Source: Candidatus Heimdallarchaeota archaeon
Lineage (GTDB): Archaea; Asgardarchaeota; Heimdallarchaeia; Heimdallarchaeales; Heimdallarchaeaceae
Direction: 5' to 3'
DNA: 11,639 bases
NCBI GenBank assembly: GCA_023139025.1
Contig: JAGLOH010000035.1
Span: forward strand, 1 to 11,639
Shown here: positions 1 through 7,130 of the stretch, piece by piece
Numbering within the stretch: the first letter of the stretch is position 1
Layout: each line of letters opens with the position of its first letter
The notes under the pieces: generated by a model
What the model was told of the DNA's origin: nothing
Databases searched by the model: none
Seen by the model: only the letters and a program-made list of their open reading frames with translations
Program-made: the position numbers and the translations under genes

Positions 1-2
1 CC

Positions 3-338
3 AGTACTGAGTTGTATGAACTTGGTCTAGATTCTAATGTTTATTTGGGGCACATTATTCGAGATAATATCTACCTTTCTGCTAACCTTATCATCTGGAG
101 AGATCGTTCAAATCACGTTAGCTTCTTCAGAGTAAGAAGGGTTGAAGGTGAAAAATATGTAGGAACTTGCTCCTGCCTTTTGGGTGATGGAAAACAAATG
201 ATTAAAGAATTCTTCAAACCATTGTTTTTAACATCATCAACGATAGACATTGATGGATCAAAAGGTTCTGGACAAAATCGAATTGTAGCAAATGTAAAAG
301 AAATTAGCAACGACTTAGATCAGTTACTTAGAAAATAA
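3..338 (+). CDS. 3' end of an unrecognised protein (5' truncated by window)
   Basis: The frame is open from the first bases of the window to a TAA at 336-338. It probably starts upstream of the window, although a TTG at 12-14 could be a start; only 11 nt precede it, so this cannot be decided. About 110 residues are visible. They are mixed hydrophobic and charged, with a beta-rich look in the middle (alternating residues around WRDRSNHVSFFRVRRVEG) and a helical, charged C-terminus ending in DQLLRK. I see no signal peptide, membrane segment or cysteine motif. I do not recognise the family. The gene converges on the small minus-strand gene ending at 346, with only 7 nt between stops. Confidence 0.6.
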   Translation, partial: STELYELGLDSNVYLGHIIRDNIYLSANLIIWRDRSNHVSFFRVRRVEGEKYVGTCSCLLGDGKQMIKEFFKPLFLTSSTIDIDGSKGSGQNRIVANVKEISNDLDQLLRK

Positions 339-345
339 GCTACTT

Positions 346-525
346 TCATTTTTTCTTTAAAACTCCAAAACCATCACATAAACTGAATTTAATCATACAC
401 TCTCCAGTTTTTGTAACGTAAAATTTGCAGTATCCTCCCATTATGGCTTCGTATTTTTCACAATCAGCACCTGAATCGTCGTCTTCTGATTTATTTTTGC
501 TAGGAGGAAGTGGAATATCTGCCAT
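346..525 (-). CDS. Small four-cysteine protein, 59 aa, unknown function
   Basis: The predicted start is ATG at 525-523, chosen over an in-frame GTG at 534 because an AGGTG ribosome-binding site lies 6 nt upstream of the ATG. The N-terminus is a proline-rich and acidic tail (PLPPSKNK, then EDDD). The rest contains four cysteines, at residues 22, 33, 43 and 50, spaced widely (x10, x9, x6), and ends in three lysines. The cysteines could bind a metal or form a small folded knot, but they do not match a zinc family I know. It lies 59 nt downstream of the 49-aa zinc-ribbon gene on the same strand and may also have its own promoter. It is short, so chance openness is possible; the well-placed ribosome site and non-random composition favour a real gene. 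Confidence 0.55.
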   Translation of the reverse strand: MADIPLPPSKNKSEDDDSGADCEKYEAIMGGYCKFYVTKTGECMIKFSLCDGFGVLKKK

Positions 526-531
526 GAAGTA

Positions 532-536
532 CACCT
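532..536 (-). promoter_or_regulatory. Ribosome-binding site AGGTG deciding the start of the 59-aa gene
   Basis: On the minus strand AGGTG sits 6 nt before ATG 525, matching the GGAGGTGATC complement of the archaeal 16S 3' end. It overlaps the alternative GTG codon at 534, which argues against that codon as the start. Confidence 0.5.
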
Positions 537-556
537 ATAGAAATAGGAATTTGTGC

Positions 557-568
557 AATATATAATAT
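557..568 (-). promoter_or_regulatory. Possible TATA element for the 59-aa gene
   Basis: On the minus strand the sequence reads about AATATTATATATT, roughly 32-43 nt before ATG 525. Initiation about 25 nt downstream would leave a leader of around 10 nt carrying the AGGTG site. The region is very AT-rich, so a chance match is quite possible. Confidence 0.3.
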
Positions 569-584
569 TTTCTTAATGTTTCAA

Positions 585-734
585 TCATCCTGTTAGATAT
601 TTGGGGTTTATTCTCTCACAATTAGGACAATATTCATCATTCTTGCTTAAAGGTGTTTCACATCCAGTACACTTGAATGGTTTTTCATTCTCTTCTCTTG
701 TTTCTTTTTTTTCGGAATTTGCTTCACTAAACAT
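585..734 (-). CDS. Small zinc-ribbon protein, 49 aa
   Basis: This short frame runs from ATG 734-732 to TGA 587-585. It encodes an acidic, flexible N-terminal tail of about 20 residues (rich in Glu and Lys), then a compact zinc ribbon: Cys22-x2-Cys25, ten residues, Cys36-x2-Cys39 (CTGC and CPNC), followed by ERINPKYLTG. Two CxxC knuckles at this spacing are typical of zinc-ribbon domains, which bind one Zn by four Cys and often mediate protein or nucleic-acid contacts. No clear ribosome-binding site precedes the ATG, so the message may be leaderless. It lies just upstream of the four-Cys 59-aa gene on the same strand and is divergent from AMP phosphorylase. The fold is well supported; the partner and function are unknown. 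Confidence 0.75.
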   Translation of the reverse strand: MFSEANSEKKETREENEKPFKCTGCETPLSKNDEYCPNCERINPKYLTG

Positions 735-822
735 TTCTAATAATACTTTAAAACAAATGATTAATAATTATTACGGGTAAAATAATCAAATTAATTAATA
801 TATTTTTTACAAGGACACAATG

Positions 823-834
823 CTTATTATATGC
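823..834 (+). promoter_or_regulatory. Putative TATA box of the AMP phosphorylase gene
   Basis: CTTATTATATGC lies about 55 nt before the GTG start at 884. Initiation about 25 nt downstream (near 857) would give a leader of around 25 nt that carries the GGTGGT ribosome site. This placement would be impossible if the upstream TTG at 836 were the start, so it supports GTG 884. The rest of 735-883 is AT-rich spacer in which I see no gene. Confidence 0.4.
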
Positions 835-871
835 CTTGAACCTCATAATCTTTAAGATAGATAATGAATCT

Positions 872-877
872 GGTGGT
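872..877 (+). promoter_or_regulatory. Ribosome-binding site GGTGGT deciding the AMP phosphorylase start
   Basis: GGTGGT is separated by 6 nt from GTG 884. It pairs in part with the archaeal 16S anti-Shine-Dalgarno. The resulting N-terminus (MIKLTVRID) lines up with the start of known archaeal AMP phosphorylases such as the Thermococcus enzyme (MKAKVRILD, from memory). Confidence 0.5.
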
Positions 878-883
878 ATTAAA

Positions 884-2407
884 GTGATAAAATTAACTGT
901 AAGAATAGATAATATATTAGATTCAGATCCAGAATATATGTTAATTAATTCTGCTTTAGCCCATAAGTATGATATTTTACCAGGGCAACTAATTGAGATT
1001 TCTCCTTTTAATATAGGATTAAAAGTATATACTAGTGACAAATATCCCGAAAACACTGTTGGGATATCTGGAAAACTAGCAAAAGAACATGGTATTCAGA
1101 AAGGTAATGAAATAGTTTTAAAAGAACTAACCAGTGAAAATTTAATTCATCTGATCCATAAAAAGATGAAGGGAGAGGTTCTCCAAGAAGAAGAAATAGA
1201 TGCAATTTTTGAATCAATTGATAAGAATCTAATGCATCCAACACAAATTGCCGTACTGATGTCATTATTTCAGGTTCAAGGTTTAACTTTAGAAGAAACA
1301 ACATCAGTTGCTAAAGCAATAATCAATAATTCACAAATTCTAAATATTAAGAAAAAACCTGTAGTTGACAAACATAGTATTGGAGGAATCGCAGGTAATA
1401 GAATAACACCTATTATGGTACCTATATTAGCAGCATCGGGACTAACAATTCCAAAAGTGTCAACAAGAGCAATTACATCTCCAGCAGGAACTATAGATGC
1501 TGTTGAATTGCTTATGCCTTGTGAATTAACGCTAGAAGAAATGACAGAGGTTGTTGATACCACAGGGGGTTGTATAGTTAGTGGTGAAACTGTAGGTTTA
1601 GCAGACGTATCAGATAAGATTATTGCTGTCCTTGAAAAGGTAAAAATTGATCCCAAGGAATTTATGGTCGCTAGTATTATTGCCAAAAAAATAGCTGCTG
1701 GTTCCGAATATGTTCTTATTGATCTACCAACAGGTAAGGGAGCTAAAGTAGTTCACAGAGAAAATGCACAACAGGTTGGTAGTCTATTCATTTCGTTAGC
1801 TTATGCTTTAAAAATCAAACTTGATTGTATAATCAGTCCTGGAGACAGACCTATTGGAAGTATGATTGGACCAGCATTAGAAGCAAAAGATGCTCTTCAA
1901 ATTTTAACAGATCAAGGTGGAAGTGCTGATCTGATGAGAAAAGCTCTCTCATTGTCAGGTATAATTCTTGAAGCTCACAATTTGTGTCCTCGAGGATATG
2001 GTTTTGAGTATGCAGAAGATATTTTGAGAAGTGGAAAAGCACTACAAAAGTTCAAAGAAATTGTAATAGCTCAGGGAGGAGACGGAAATATTAAAGTAAA
2101 TGATATCCCGCAAGCACCCTATATTGACACCATAGAAGCAAAGAGTGACGGTGTTGTATATGCAATTGATAGCGCTCCCATCTCAACAATAGCTAGACAA
2201 GCAGGAGCACCTTCTGATAAAACTGCAGGAGTTGTTCTTAAAGTAAAAAGAGGAGATAGATTCAAAAAAGGTGACGTTCTATTTGAAATACATTCATCTA
2301 CTGAAAGTAAACTGACATCTGCTGTCAAATTAGCAACATCAGATTTTGAACCCATTGATATGGAAAAAATGATTTTAGACATTATCAGAGGTCCTAAGGA
2401 GTTGTAG
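884..2407 (+). CDS. deoA: AMP phosphorylase (archaeal thymidine phosphorylase-like)
   Basis: The enzyme phosphorolyses AMP (in characterised members also CMP and UMP) to the free base and ribose-1,5-bisphosphate, which R15P isomerase and type III RuBisCO route to 3-phosphoglycerate. The GTG start at 884 gives 507 aa, close to the family length of about 500. Residues 1-80 form the extra N-terminal domain of the archaeal enzymes. A helical domain and the phosphate-binding core follow: DKHSIGGIAGN at about 162-172, STRAITSPAGT at 193-203, and VLIDLPTGKGAKV at 277-289. The last 80 or so residues form the PYNP C-terminal domain, including the conserved IARQAGAP segment. One core loop departs from the family: where the Thermococcus protein has, from memory, WGGALNLAPADD, this one reads SGETVGLADVSD at 233-244. 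The Cgi121 gene follows after 8 nt, probably co-transcribed. The family is secure; exact substrate range is not. Neither RuBisCO nor R15P isomerase is in the window. Confidence 0.88.
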   Translation: MIKLTVRIDNILDSDPEYMLINSALAHKYDILPGQLIEISPFNIGLKVYTSDKYPENTVGISGKLAKEHGIQKGNEIVLKELTSENLIHLIHKKMKGEVLQEEEIDAIFESIDKNLMHPTQIAVLMSLFQVQGLTLEETTSVAKAIINNSQILNIKKKPVVDKHSIGGIAGNRITPIMVPILAASGLTIPKVSTRAITSPAGTIDAVELLMPCELTLEEMTEVVDTTGGCIVSGETVGLADVSDKIIAVLEKVKIDPKEFMVASIIAKKIAAGSEYVLIDLPTGKGAKVVHRENAQQVGSLFISLAYALKIKLDCIISPGDRPIGSMIGPALEAKDALQILTDQGGSADLMRKALSLSGIILEAHNLCPRGYGFEYAEDILRSGKALQKFKEIVIAQGGDGNIKVNDIPQAPYIDTIEAKSDGVVYAIDSAPISTIARQAGAPSDKTAGVVLKVKRGDRFKKGDVLFEIHSSTESKLTSAVKLATSDFEPIDMEKMILDIIRGPKEL

Positions 2408-2415
2408 GTTAAATC

Positions 2416-2940
2416 ATGAGTAATCTTGGTAGCTTTGAATACCAATATTCTGTTTTTTCTACTTCCCAACCTTTCAATTCAGAAACGGTAATCGAACTCA
2501 TCAAAGGGCAGAAGAAGGATAATGTTCATTTGCAGATATTAGACCCAACATTCATTGTTAGTGAAAAGCAGATCATAGCTGCCTTATATCACACTAAGAA
2601 AGCATTTCAAAGAGAGAAAAACATTGCTAGAGATTTCACAACAGAATTTTTGTTGCGACTTTCAGGTAAAAGGCAGATATCAAATGCGATAAACTTTCTT
2701 GGAATTAAAGATTCATGTGTAAATTTAATGATTATTGCTTTTGGCGAGAAGAAAGAAGAAATAGAATCTGAATTTGATGTCATTCTAGAAATAATTTCAA
2801 AGAAAATAGATCTGCAAACAAAGAAGAAACTTCCTATAACGAGTTTAAAAAAACTAGCATTACATTATAAATGTGAAGAAAATCTTAAAATAATTGAGAA
2901 AAAAGCTTTTGAAACAATGGCAGCTGTAGAAGTACTCTAA
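2416..2940 (+). CDS. cgi121: KEOPS complex subunit Cgi121
   Basis: Cgi121 (TPRKB in animals) is a subunit of KEOPS, which with Sua5/TsaC makes the t6A modification at position 37 of ANN-decoding tRNAs. It binds Bud32 and helps dock the tRNA 3' end. The 174-aa product has the usual length plus a short N-terminal extension. The family pattern is clear: ILDPTFIVSEKQIIAALYHT at 41-60, where the family has Asp-Pro, Val-Ser and a His-containing helix, then TEFLLRLSGKRQISNAINFL at 76-95, matching the conserved E-[lf]-L-L-x-L-[sa]-G-x-R-Q-I-x-x-A-I core, followed by Gly-Ile. A Lys/Glu-rich C-terminal region follows. The ATG lies 8 nt after the AMP phosphorylase stop, with AGGTTA as a weak ribosome site. 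Linkage to AMP phosphorylase is probably only transcriptional. The stop is one base from that of the opposing gene. Confidence 0.85.
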   Translation: MSNLGSFEYQYSVFSTSQPFNSETVIELIKGQKKDNVHLQILDPTFIVSEKQIIAALYHTKKAFQREKNIARDFTTEFLLRLSGKRQISNAINFLGIKDSCVNLMIIAFGEKKEEIESEFDVILEIISKKIDLQTKKKLPITSLKKLALHYKCEENLKIIEKKAFETMAAVEVL

Positions 2941-2941
2941 A

Positions 2942-4015
2942 TTAATAGGATGGTATCCAACTTTTTAGTAGCTGAAATCCCAATTCTCTATATTGTTTAA
3001 CAATGTCTTCAATTCGTTCCAATTGCTCTCTTTCCTTTGAGGGGGAAGAAAATATGATTGGTTTTAATTTATGAACCATCCCTGATAGTGACCCGATTCC
3101 AGCTGTACTATAAGCTTTCTTTCCACTTCCAGTTCTTAATTCATAGTCAGGTTCAACTAATAATTTATTATACCAAAGAGGATGAGCTGACATTATTTTA
3201 AATCCTTCAGCTACAGGATAGGAACCACCTTCAAGAATATGGTGATTGAACTTCTCAAGAGCAACTTTGTTAGGTAAAAATACATTTCTACTTATAATCC
3301 CCTTAACATAGGTTTGTACTGTCTCTTCTTGCTCTAAAATATGGAAAGGCAAAATAGTTGATACTTCTGTAATAGTTGCATCAATTTTATCTGAGTGATA
3401 AATCTTATCTGCAGTATAGATTTTTCCGAGAAGATTCAAAGGCAAACATATACCATTTATTTCAAAAGAGTCTTCTAAATAATTCCCTCTATCAACAGAA
3501 AACTCAGAGTAATAAATACCAGGACCAAAAATGACTGCAATACGTTCATCTGTAAGCTCCTTAAATGTTTGAGTTTCATCAGTTAACATTACGATTGTAT
3601 CTCTTCTCAAATCAAGTACAGGTTTACTCAGAAAAACACCTTTGTTTTGAGTTCCTATTAGTTTAGTCCATGAAGTTATTATTAGCAAAGAGTTTAAGTT
3701 CCTGGATTCCATTTCCTGTAATCTCATTTGCTTCTTCTTGTTCTCTAAAGTAATTATTTCCTCATCAATTCTTTTGAGAACATGTTCTGTTTCAGGTAAA
3801 CGTCTAGGATATCCCTCATCAGACATAAAAGCTATTAATTCACGTAAAGGAAGATTACCAGTATCAAAATCATAAAAGTTTGCGCCTGAACCATAATATT
3901 GTTTCAAGAGTTGTAGAAGTTCTACTCTCTTATGAATCTCTTTGTATTCCTTTGAATCTTCAACTTCAAGTGACATTGTAGTAACAAACTTCCATATATT
4001 GGCTATAATATTCAC
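2942..4015 (-). CDS. Unrecognised 357-aa protein downstream of argS and pfkB
   Basis: I do not recognise this protein. The longest reading starts with GTG at 4015-4013, 7 nt after the pfkB stop; an internal ATG at 3976 (residue 14, MSLEVEDSKEY) is also plausible, and neither has a strong ribosome site. Residues 15-110 are helical, with a charged coiled-coil-like stretch around 75-105 (EEIITLENKKKQMRLQEMES). From about 110 to 320 the sequence is mixed alpha/beta with Gly/Pro turns such as VIFGPGIYYS at 161-170 and SAHPLWYNKLLVEPDYE at 276-292, plus a Gly/Ser-rich TAGIGSLSG at 304-312. The C-terminus is a charged helix. There is no signal peptide, membrane segment or cysteine cluster, so it is probably cytosolic. 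Its place in an operon with ArgRS and a sugar kinase does not reveal a function. Confidence 0.72.
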   Translation of the reverse strand: MNIIANIWKFVTTMSLEVEDSKEYKEIHKRVELLQLLKQYYGSGANFYDFDTGNLPLRELIAFMSDEGYPRRLPETEHVLKRIDEEIITLENKKKQMRLQEMESRNLNSLLIITSWTKLIGTQNKGVFLSKPVLDLRRDTIVMLTDETQTFKELTDERIAVIFGPGIYYSEFSVDRGNYLEDSFEINGICLPLNLLGKIYTADKIYHSDKIDATITEVSTILPFHILEQEETVQTYVKGIISRNVFLPNKVALEKFNHHILEGGSYPVAEGFKIMSAHPLWYNKLLVEPDYELRTGSGKKAYSTAGIGSLSGMVHKLKPIIFSSPSKEREQLERIEDIVKQYRELGFQLLKSWIPSY

Positions 4016-4022
4016 TAATTGT

Positions 4023-5033
4023 TTAGCTATTTATTCTTTTTGAGATATGTAATGCATTTGGGTATTTTCCAGTTTCTATTAGATATGAGGCAGCCTCTAT
4101 TGCATAGCTTAAAGAGTCTGTTATAGGGTGAGAATCTAATATTGTATGAATAAAAGCTCCGTTAAAGCAGTCTCCTGCTCCAACAAATTTCACTTTACTT
4201 ACAAGATTCTTTGTTTTTAGATTGATTACTTCTTTTCCATAAAAAGAGACATTATCAGAAGTGTGCAGAATAATAGGAACATCAAGAAAACTTGCTAGTT
4301 CTCTTGGGGATTTTGAGAAATGCTTACTTAGAACAGTTAATTCATATTCATTTACAGATAGATATTTTTCTCCTTCGAATTTCTTCAATTGTACTAATAT
4401 TTTACAAAATTCATCAATTCTTTCAAAATGAGAAATATCTGAAGGGTCAACAAAAATAATTCCTTCATATGATGTTCCAGAACAGGAAGAGATCATGCCA
4501 AGAGGATCAGTGCTATCTTCAAGTGAATCTAGTATAGCTTCATCTTCTAAACTTAAGAGAAGAAAGCTTACCCATTCAATAGAAGTAGGATTCAGTGAAA
4601 CATTACTTATAGGTTTCAAAGGACTTTTTCTGTAGTATTTAATAATCTCTTCAGATAAACTTTCAATCGAGAGTTTTCCTTGAATTGAATTGAACTGTAC
4701 TTCACCATCTTGAAGATTCAGAATTGTAGTATAATTGACCTCTGCATTCTGTATAGCTTTTATCTGAATTTGTATGCCATTATCTTTTATCAATTTCTCA
4801 AAAAATGTTGATGAAGGTCCAACATAGGTTACATTTCTCCCTAGTGCAGCTAAAGTTCGACAAAGGTTAAAGCCATTACCACCTGGTTGAAAGTCCAAAA
4901 TTGTATCTGAATGATGCGATCCTAGTTCAGGTAACTCTTTGATAAATCCTGTTTTACTAGAGTTTAAAGGGCGAATGTCTATATCAATAAAAGCTGGATC
5001 AAAACCACCATAAATCATTGTATCTTTGTGCAT
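4023..5033 (-). CDS. PfkB/ribokinase-family sugar kinase
   Basis: It transfers phosphate from ATP or ADP to a sugar or nucleoside hydroxyl. I chose ATG 5033 because an AGGTG ribosome site ends 9 nt upstream, overlapping the argS stop; GTG 5045, directly after that stop, is the alternative (340 instead of 336 aa). Residue numbers are from ATG 5033. The N-terminal substrate side shows IYGGFDPAF near 7-15 and QPGGNGFNLCRTLAALG at 49-65, the PfkB glycine motif. SVNEYEL at 226-232 matches the N-x-x-E region. FVGAGDCFNGAFIH at 283-296 is PfkB signature 2, with catalytic Asp288. The loop that usually reads like TLGxxG is LHTSDNVSFYG here, an unusual nucleotide-site variant. The substrate is not readable; ribose-1-phosphate, a nucleoside or another sugar are all possible. 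The gene abuts argS and is followed by the 357-aa gene. Confidence 0.85.
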   Translation of the reverse strand: MHKDTMIYGGFDPAFIDIDIRPLNSSKTGFIKELPELGSHHSDTILDFQPGGNGFNLCRTLAALGRNVTYVGPSSTFFEKLIKDNGIQIQIKAIQNAEVNYTTILNLQDGEVQFNSIQGKLSIESLSEEIIKYYRKSPLKPISNVSLNPTSIEWVSFLLLSLEDEAILDSLEDSTDPLGMISSCSGTSYEGIIFVDPSDISHFERIDEFCKILVQLKKFEGEKYLSVNEYELTVLSKHFSKSPRELASFLDVPIILHTSDNVSFYGKEVINLKTKNLVSKVKFVGAGDCFNGAFIHTILDSHPITDSLSYAIEAASYLIETGKYPNALHISKRINS

Positions 5034-5042
5034 TAAATCAAA

Positions 5043-5047
5043 CACCT
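5043..5047 (-). promoter_or_regulatory. Ribosome-binding site AGGTG at the argS-pfkB junction
   Basis: AGGTG overlaps the argS TAG stop (5048-5046) and lies 9 nt before ATG 5033. It favours that ATG as the kinase start and suggests translation coupled to argS. Confidence 0.4.
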
Positions 5048-7070
5048 ACATTTTCTCTAGTGTATCAATTCCCATTACTTCAAATAAACTTTCCAAGCAT
5101 TTTGTAAATGAATATACAATGGCAATTCTTGTATCAAGACTATCTTTGTCTTTAGCTAGTAGAACTGGACACGCATCATAGAATTTGTGGAATACCGAAG
5201 CTAAAGAGAAAGCATAATTTGCCACAGTATCAGGTTTAAGCTGAGTTAGAGCTCTCTTCAACACAAATGGTAATTCTTCCATTAAGGATATCATTTTCCA
5301 TTCTACTTCTTTCCTGATATCAAAATTGATTTGTTTTACAGACTGGATTATACTATCAGCATCAATCCCTTTTTTAGGGGCTTTTTGAAGAATGTTTAAT
5401 GCTCTAGCATAAGAATATTGAAGGAAAGGTCCTGTATTTTCATTTGGATTAACTGCTTTTTTTGCATCAAAAGTTACAGTTTTTTGAGGATCAATCTTGA
5501 GTATTGAATAACGAATACTGCTTATAGAGACTTTCTTTGCAATGTCCTCTTTAATAACAGAAGAATAATCTCTGTTTTCGAGAATAATTTCAATCTCGTT
5601 TTTGGCCAATATAAACAATTCATCACAAGTAACATATTCGAACTCACGACCGGCCATTCTCCCTCCTATTAAAGTGACAATTTCATAATCATAATGTAAA
5701 ATTTTGTCTGCTATTTCATGTTCTCCCAAACCGTATAAAGCTGTTCTAACTGATAATTGTGCTAGCTGTTGATCTTTGCCAATTACATTAATACAATAAT
5801 CAGCATCAAACTTCTCTAATTTATGAAGATGGTAAGCTATATCTCTACAAGGATAAAGAGCAATACCTTCAGAATTAACTAAAATTAAATCAGGTATTTC
5901 ATAATTAATGTTGTATTTTTCCTTAAATCCTAGTTGAGAAGCTATCTTATCATTCTCAAGCAAGAGAGCTTGACCATCATGTCTTAGAAATTCTTTCTTA
6001 TCCAGTTGAGCAAGTATTTTTCCTACTTCTCCTCCCCAAGAAACTTCAGATTCCCAATCAAAATCATCATGGTAGATGTTATAGAGATTCAATGTTTCTG
6101 TATGTCCTGAAAGTGTATTTTGTGTTACTTCCCTAAATTTGTCTACCATTTCTTTATCTTCTCCAGCAAGATAACCAACAAGATATTTATTGGCTAGATC
6201 ATCTAAATCTTCAACATTTAGAATGAGAAGATTCTTCAGCTGAAGATACAATTCAGAGAGTTTTTCTTTCAAAGAATTTTGAACACGTAACAATTTCAGT
6301 AACTGTTTAAGCATCCTCTCTTTCTGTTGTTGATCAACACTGGATGTGTCAAGCTTAGCTTGATAATATTCTATTTCAGCTTCACTTAACTCGTATGATG
6401 AAGATTCTATATCAGGTATTAGAGATAATGATTCAAATTCACTTTTAATCTGGTAAATTTCTAGAAATGTGTTCATTAAAGCATAGATTTTTCCTATCCA
6501 AATATCAATTTTGGTGTCAAGTTTAACTCCATCATTGTTCAATAAGAAATACCCTATAATAACGGGGGCAATTTGGCGTCCAAGATCATTAACATAATAT
6601 CGAAAATTAACTTTAGCTCCCTGAAATCTATAAAGTCGTCCAATAACATCACCTAGAATGGAATTTCGTATGTTGCCTATATGGAGGGGGCTGATAGGAT
6701 TAGCAGAAGTATGTTCAACTATAATCCGTTTCTTTTCTTTCAAATTGCTTTTTCCATATTTATCCAACGAAATTATCTCAGAAAGAATTATTTTTGCGAA
6801 TTCATTTTGATTGATGAAGAGGTTTAGAAAACCACCCTTCAACTCAAATCTATCAACTATATCCATCATTGAGAAATTTTCAATTAGTTCTTTCCCTATG
6901 TCTTGCGGTTTTAGAGAGGTTTCTTTGGCAACATTAAAAAGTGGAAAACTAAGATCGCCCAAACTTGAAGAATGTGGTTTAGACCACACTAGCTCAGTAG
7001 TAATATCGTGCTTATCTTGAAGAATCTCTTGCAGTTGGTTTTTTATGGAATTATATATACGAGAATACAT
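5046..7070 (-). CDS. argS: Arginyl-tRNA synthetase
   Basis: This class I synthetase charges tRNA-Arg, and the reaction needs bound tRNA for amino-acid activation. The 674-aa product is longer than bacterial ArgRS (about 575-590). Residues 1-90 are the ArgRS N-terminal (Add-1) domain. VEHTSANPISPLHIGNIRN at 118-136 contains the HIGH motif as HIGN (130-133). DWESE at 338-342 matches the archaeal W-E-S segment. DLILVNSEGIALYPCRDIAY at 394-413 belongs to the Rossmann core. The KMSKR loop is the degenerate RMAGRE at 471-476, within GGRMAGREFEYVTCDEL. GPFLQYSYAR at 547-556 opens the DALR anticodon-binding domain. A long helical, charged stretch at about 205-325 lies between the two halves of the catalytic domain. 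The ATG start has AGGAG 8 nt upstream. It is the first gene of a minus-strand operon. Confidence 0.96.
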   Translation of the reverse strand: MYSRIYNSIKNQLQEILQDKHDITTELVWSKPHSSSLGDLSFPLFNVAKETSLKPQDIGKELIENFSMMDIVDRFELKGGFLNLFINQNEFAKIILSEIISLDKYGKSNLKEKKRIIVEHTSANPISPLHIGNIRNSILGDVIGRLYRFQGAKVNFRYYVNDLGRQIAPVIIGYFLLNNDGVKLDTKIDIWIGKIYALMNTFLEIYQIKSEFESLSLIPDIESSSYELSEAEIEYYQAKLDTSSVDQQQKERMLKQLLKLLRVQNSLKEKLSELYLQLKNLLILNVEDLDDLANKYLVGYLAGEDKEMVDKFREVTQNTLSGHTETLNLYNIYHDDFDWESEVSWGGEVGKILAQLDKKEFLRHDGQALLLENDKIASQLGFKEKYNINYEIPDLILVNSEGIALYPCRDIAYHLHKLEKFDADYCINVIGKDQQLAQLSVRTALYGLGEHEIADKILHYDYEIVTLIGGRMAGREFEYVTCDELFILAKNEIEIILENRDYSSVIKEDIAKKVSISSIRYSILKIDPQKTVTFDAKKAVNPNENTGPFLQYSYARALNILQKAPKKGIDADSIIQSVKQINFDIRKEVEWKMISLMEELPFVLKRALTQLKPDTVANYAFSLASVFHKFYDACPVLLAKDKDSLDTRIAIVYSFTKCLESLFEVMGIDTLEKM

Positions 7071-7078
7071 GTGAATTA

Positions 7079-7083
7079 CTCCT
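7079..7083 (-). promoter_or_regulatory. argS ribosome-binding site AGGAG
   Basis: AGGAG lies 8 nt before ATG 7070 on the minus strand, a strong Shine-Dalgarno match that fixes the argS start. Confidence 0.65.
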
Positions 7084-7130
7084 AGGTTGGTGCAAACTAT
7101 CTGTGTTCTACTTTTACAAATTTCTTTAAA

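Noticed and set aside
114..128. A membrane span in the 208-aa zinc-site protein (protein residues 114-128, gene at 7664-8290)
   Set aside because: The hydrophobic run is about 15 residues, contains Asp and Trp/Tyr, and is flanked by sequence that looks like soluble alpha/beta structure. The coordinates of this entry are residue numbers.
735..822. AT-rich stretch with repeated TTAATTAAT-like sequence as a replication origin or attachment site
   Set aside because: No ordered direct repeats or origin-box-like inverted repeats, and no Orc1/Cdc6 or integrase gene nearby; ordinary divergent promoter DNA explains it.
836..883. TTG at 836 as the AMP phosphorylase start
   Set aside because: It would sit a few bases after the TATA-like element and add 16 residues not found in relatives; GTG 884 has a ribosome site and the right N-terminus.
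1276..1686. Long open frame on the minus strand inside AMP phosphorylase
   Set aside because: It lies wholly antisense to a gene with clear family motifs and its product shows no recognisable domain; it mirrors the codon pattern of the real gene.
6811..7020. Plus-strand open frame inside argS
   Set aside because: Antisense to the conserved N-terminal ArgRS domain, with no ribosome-binding site or domain signal.
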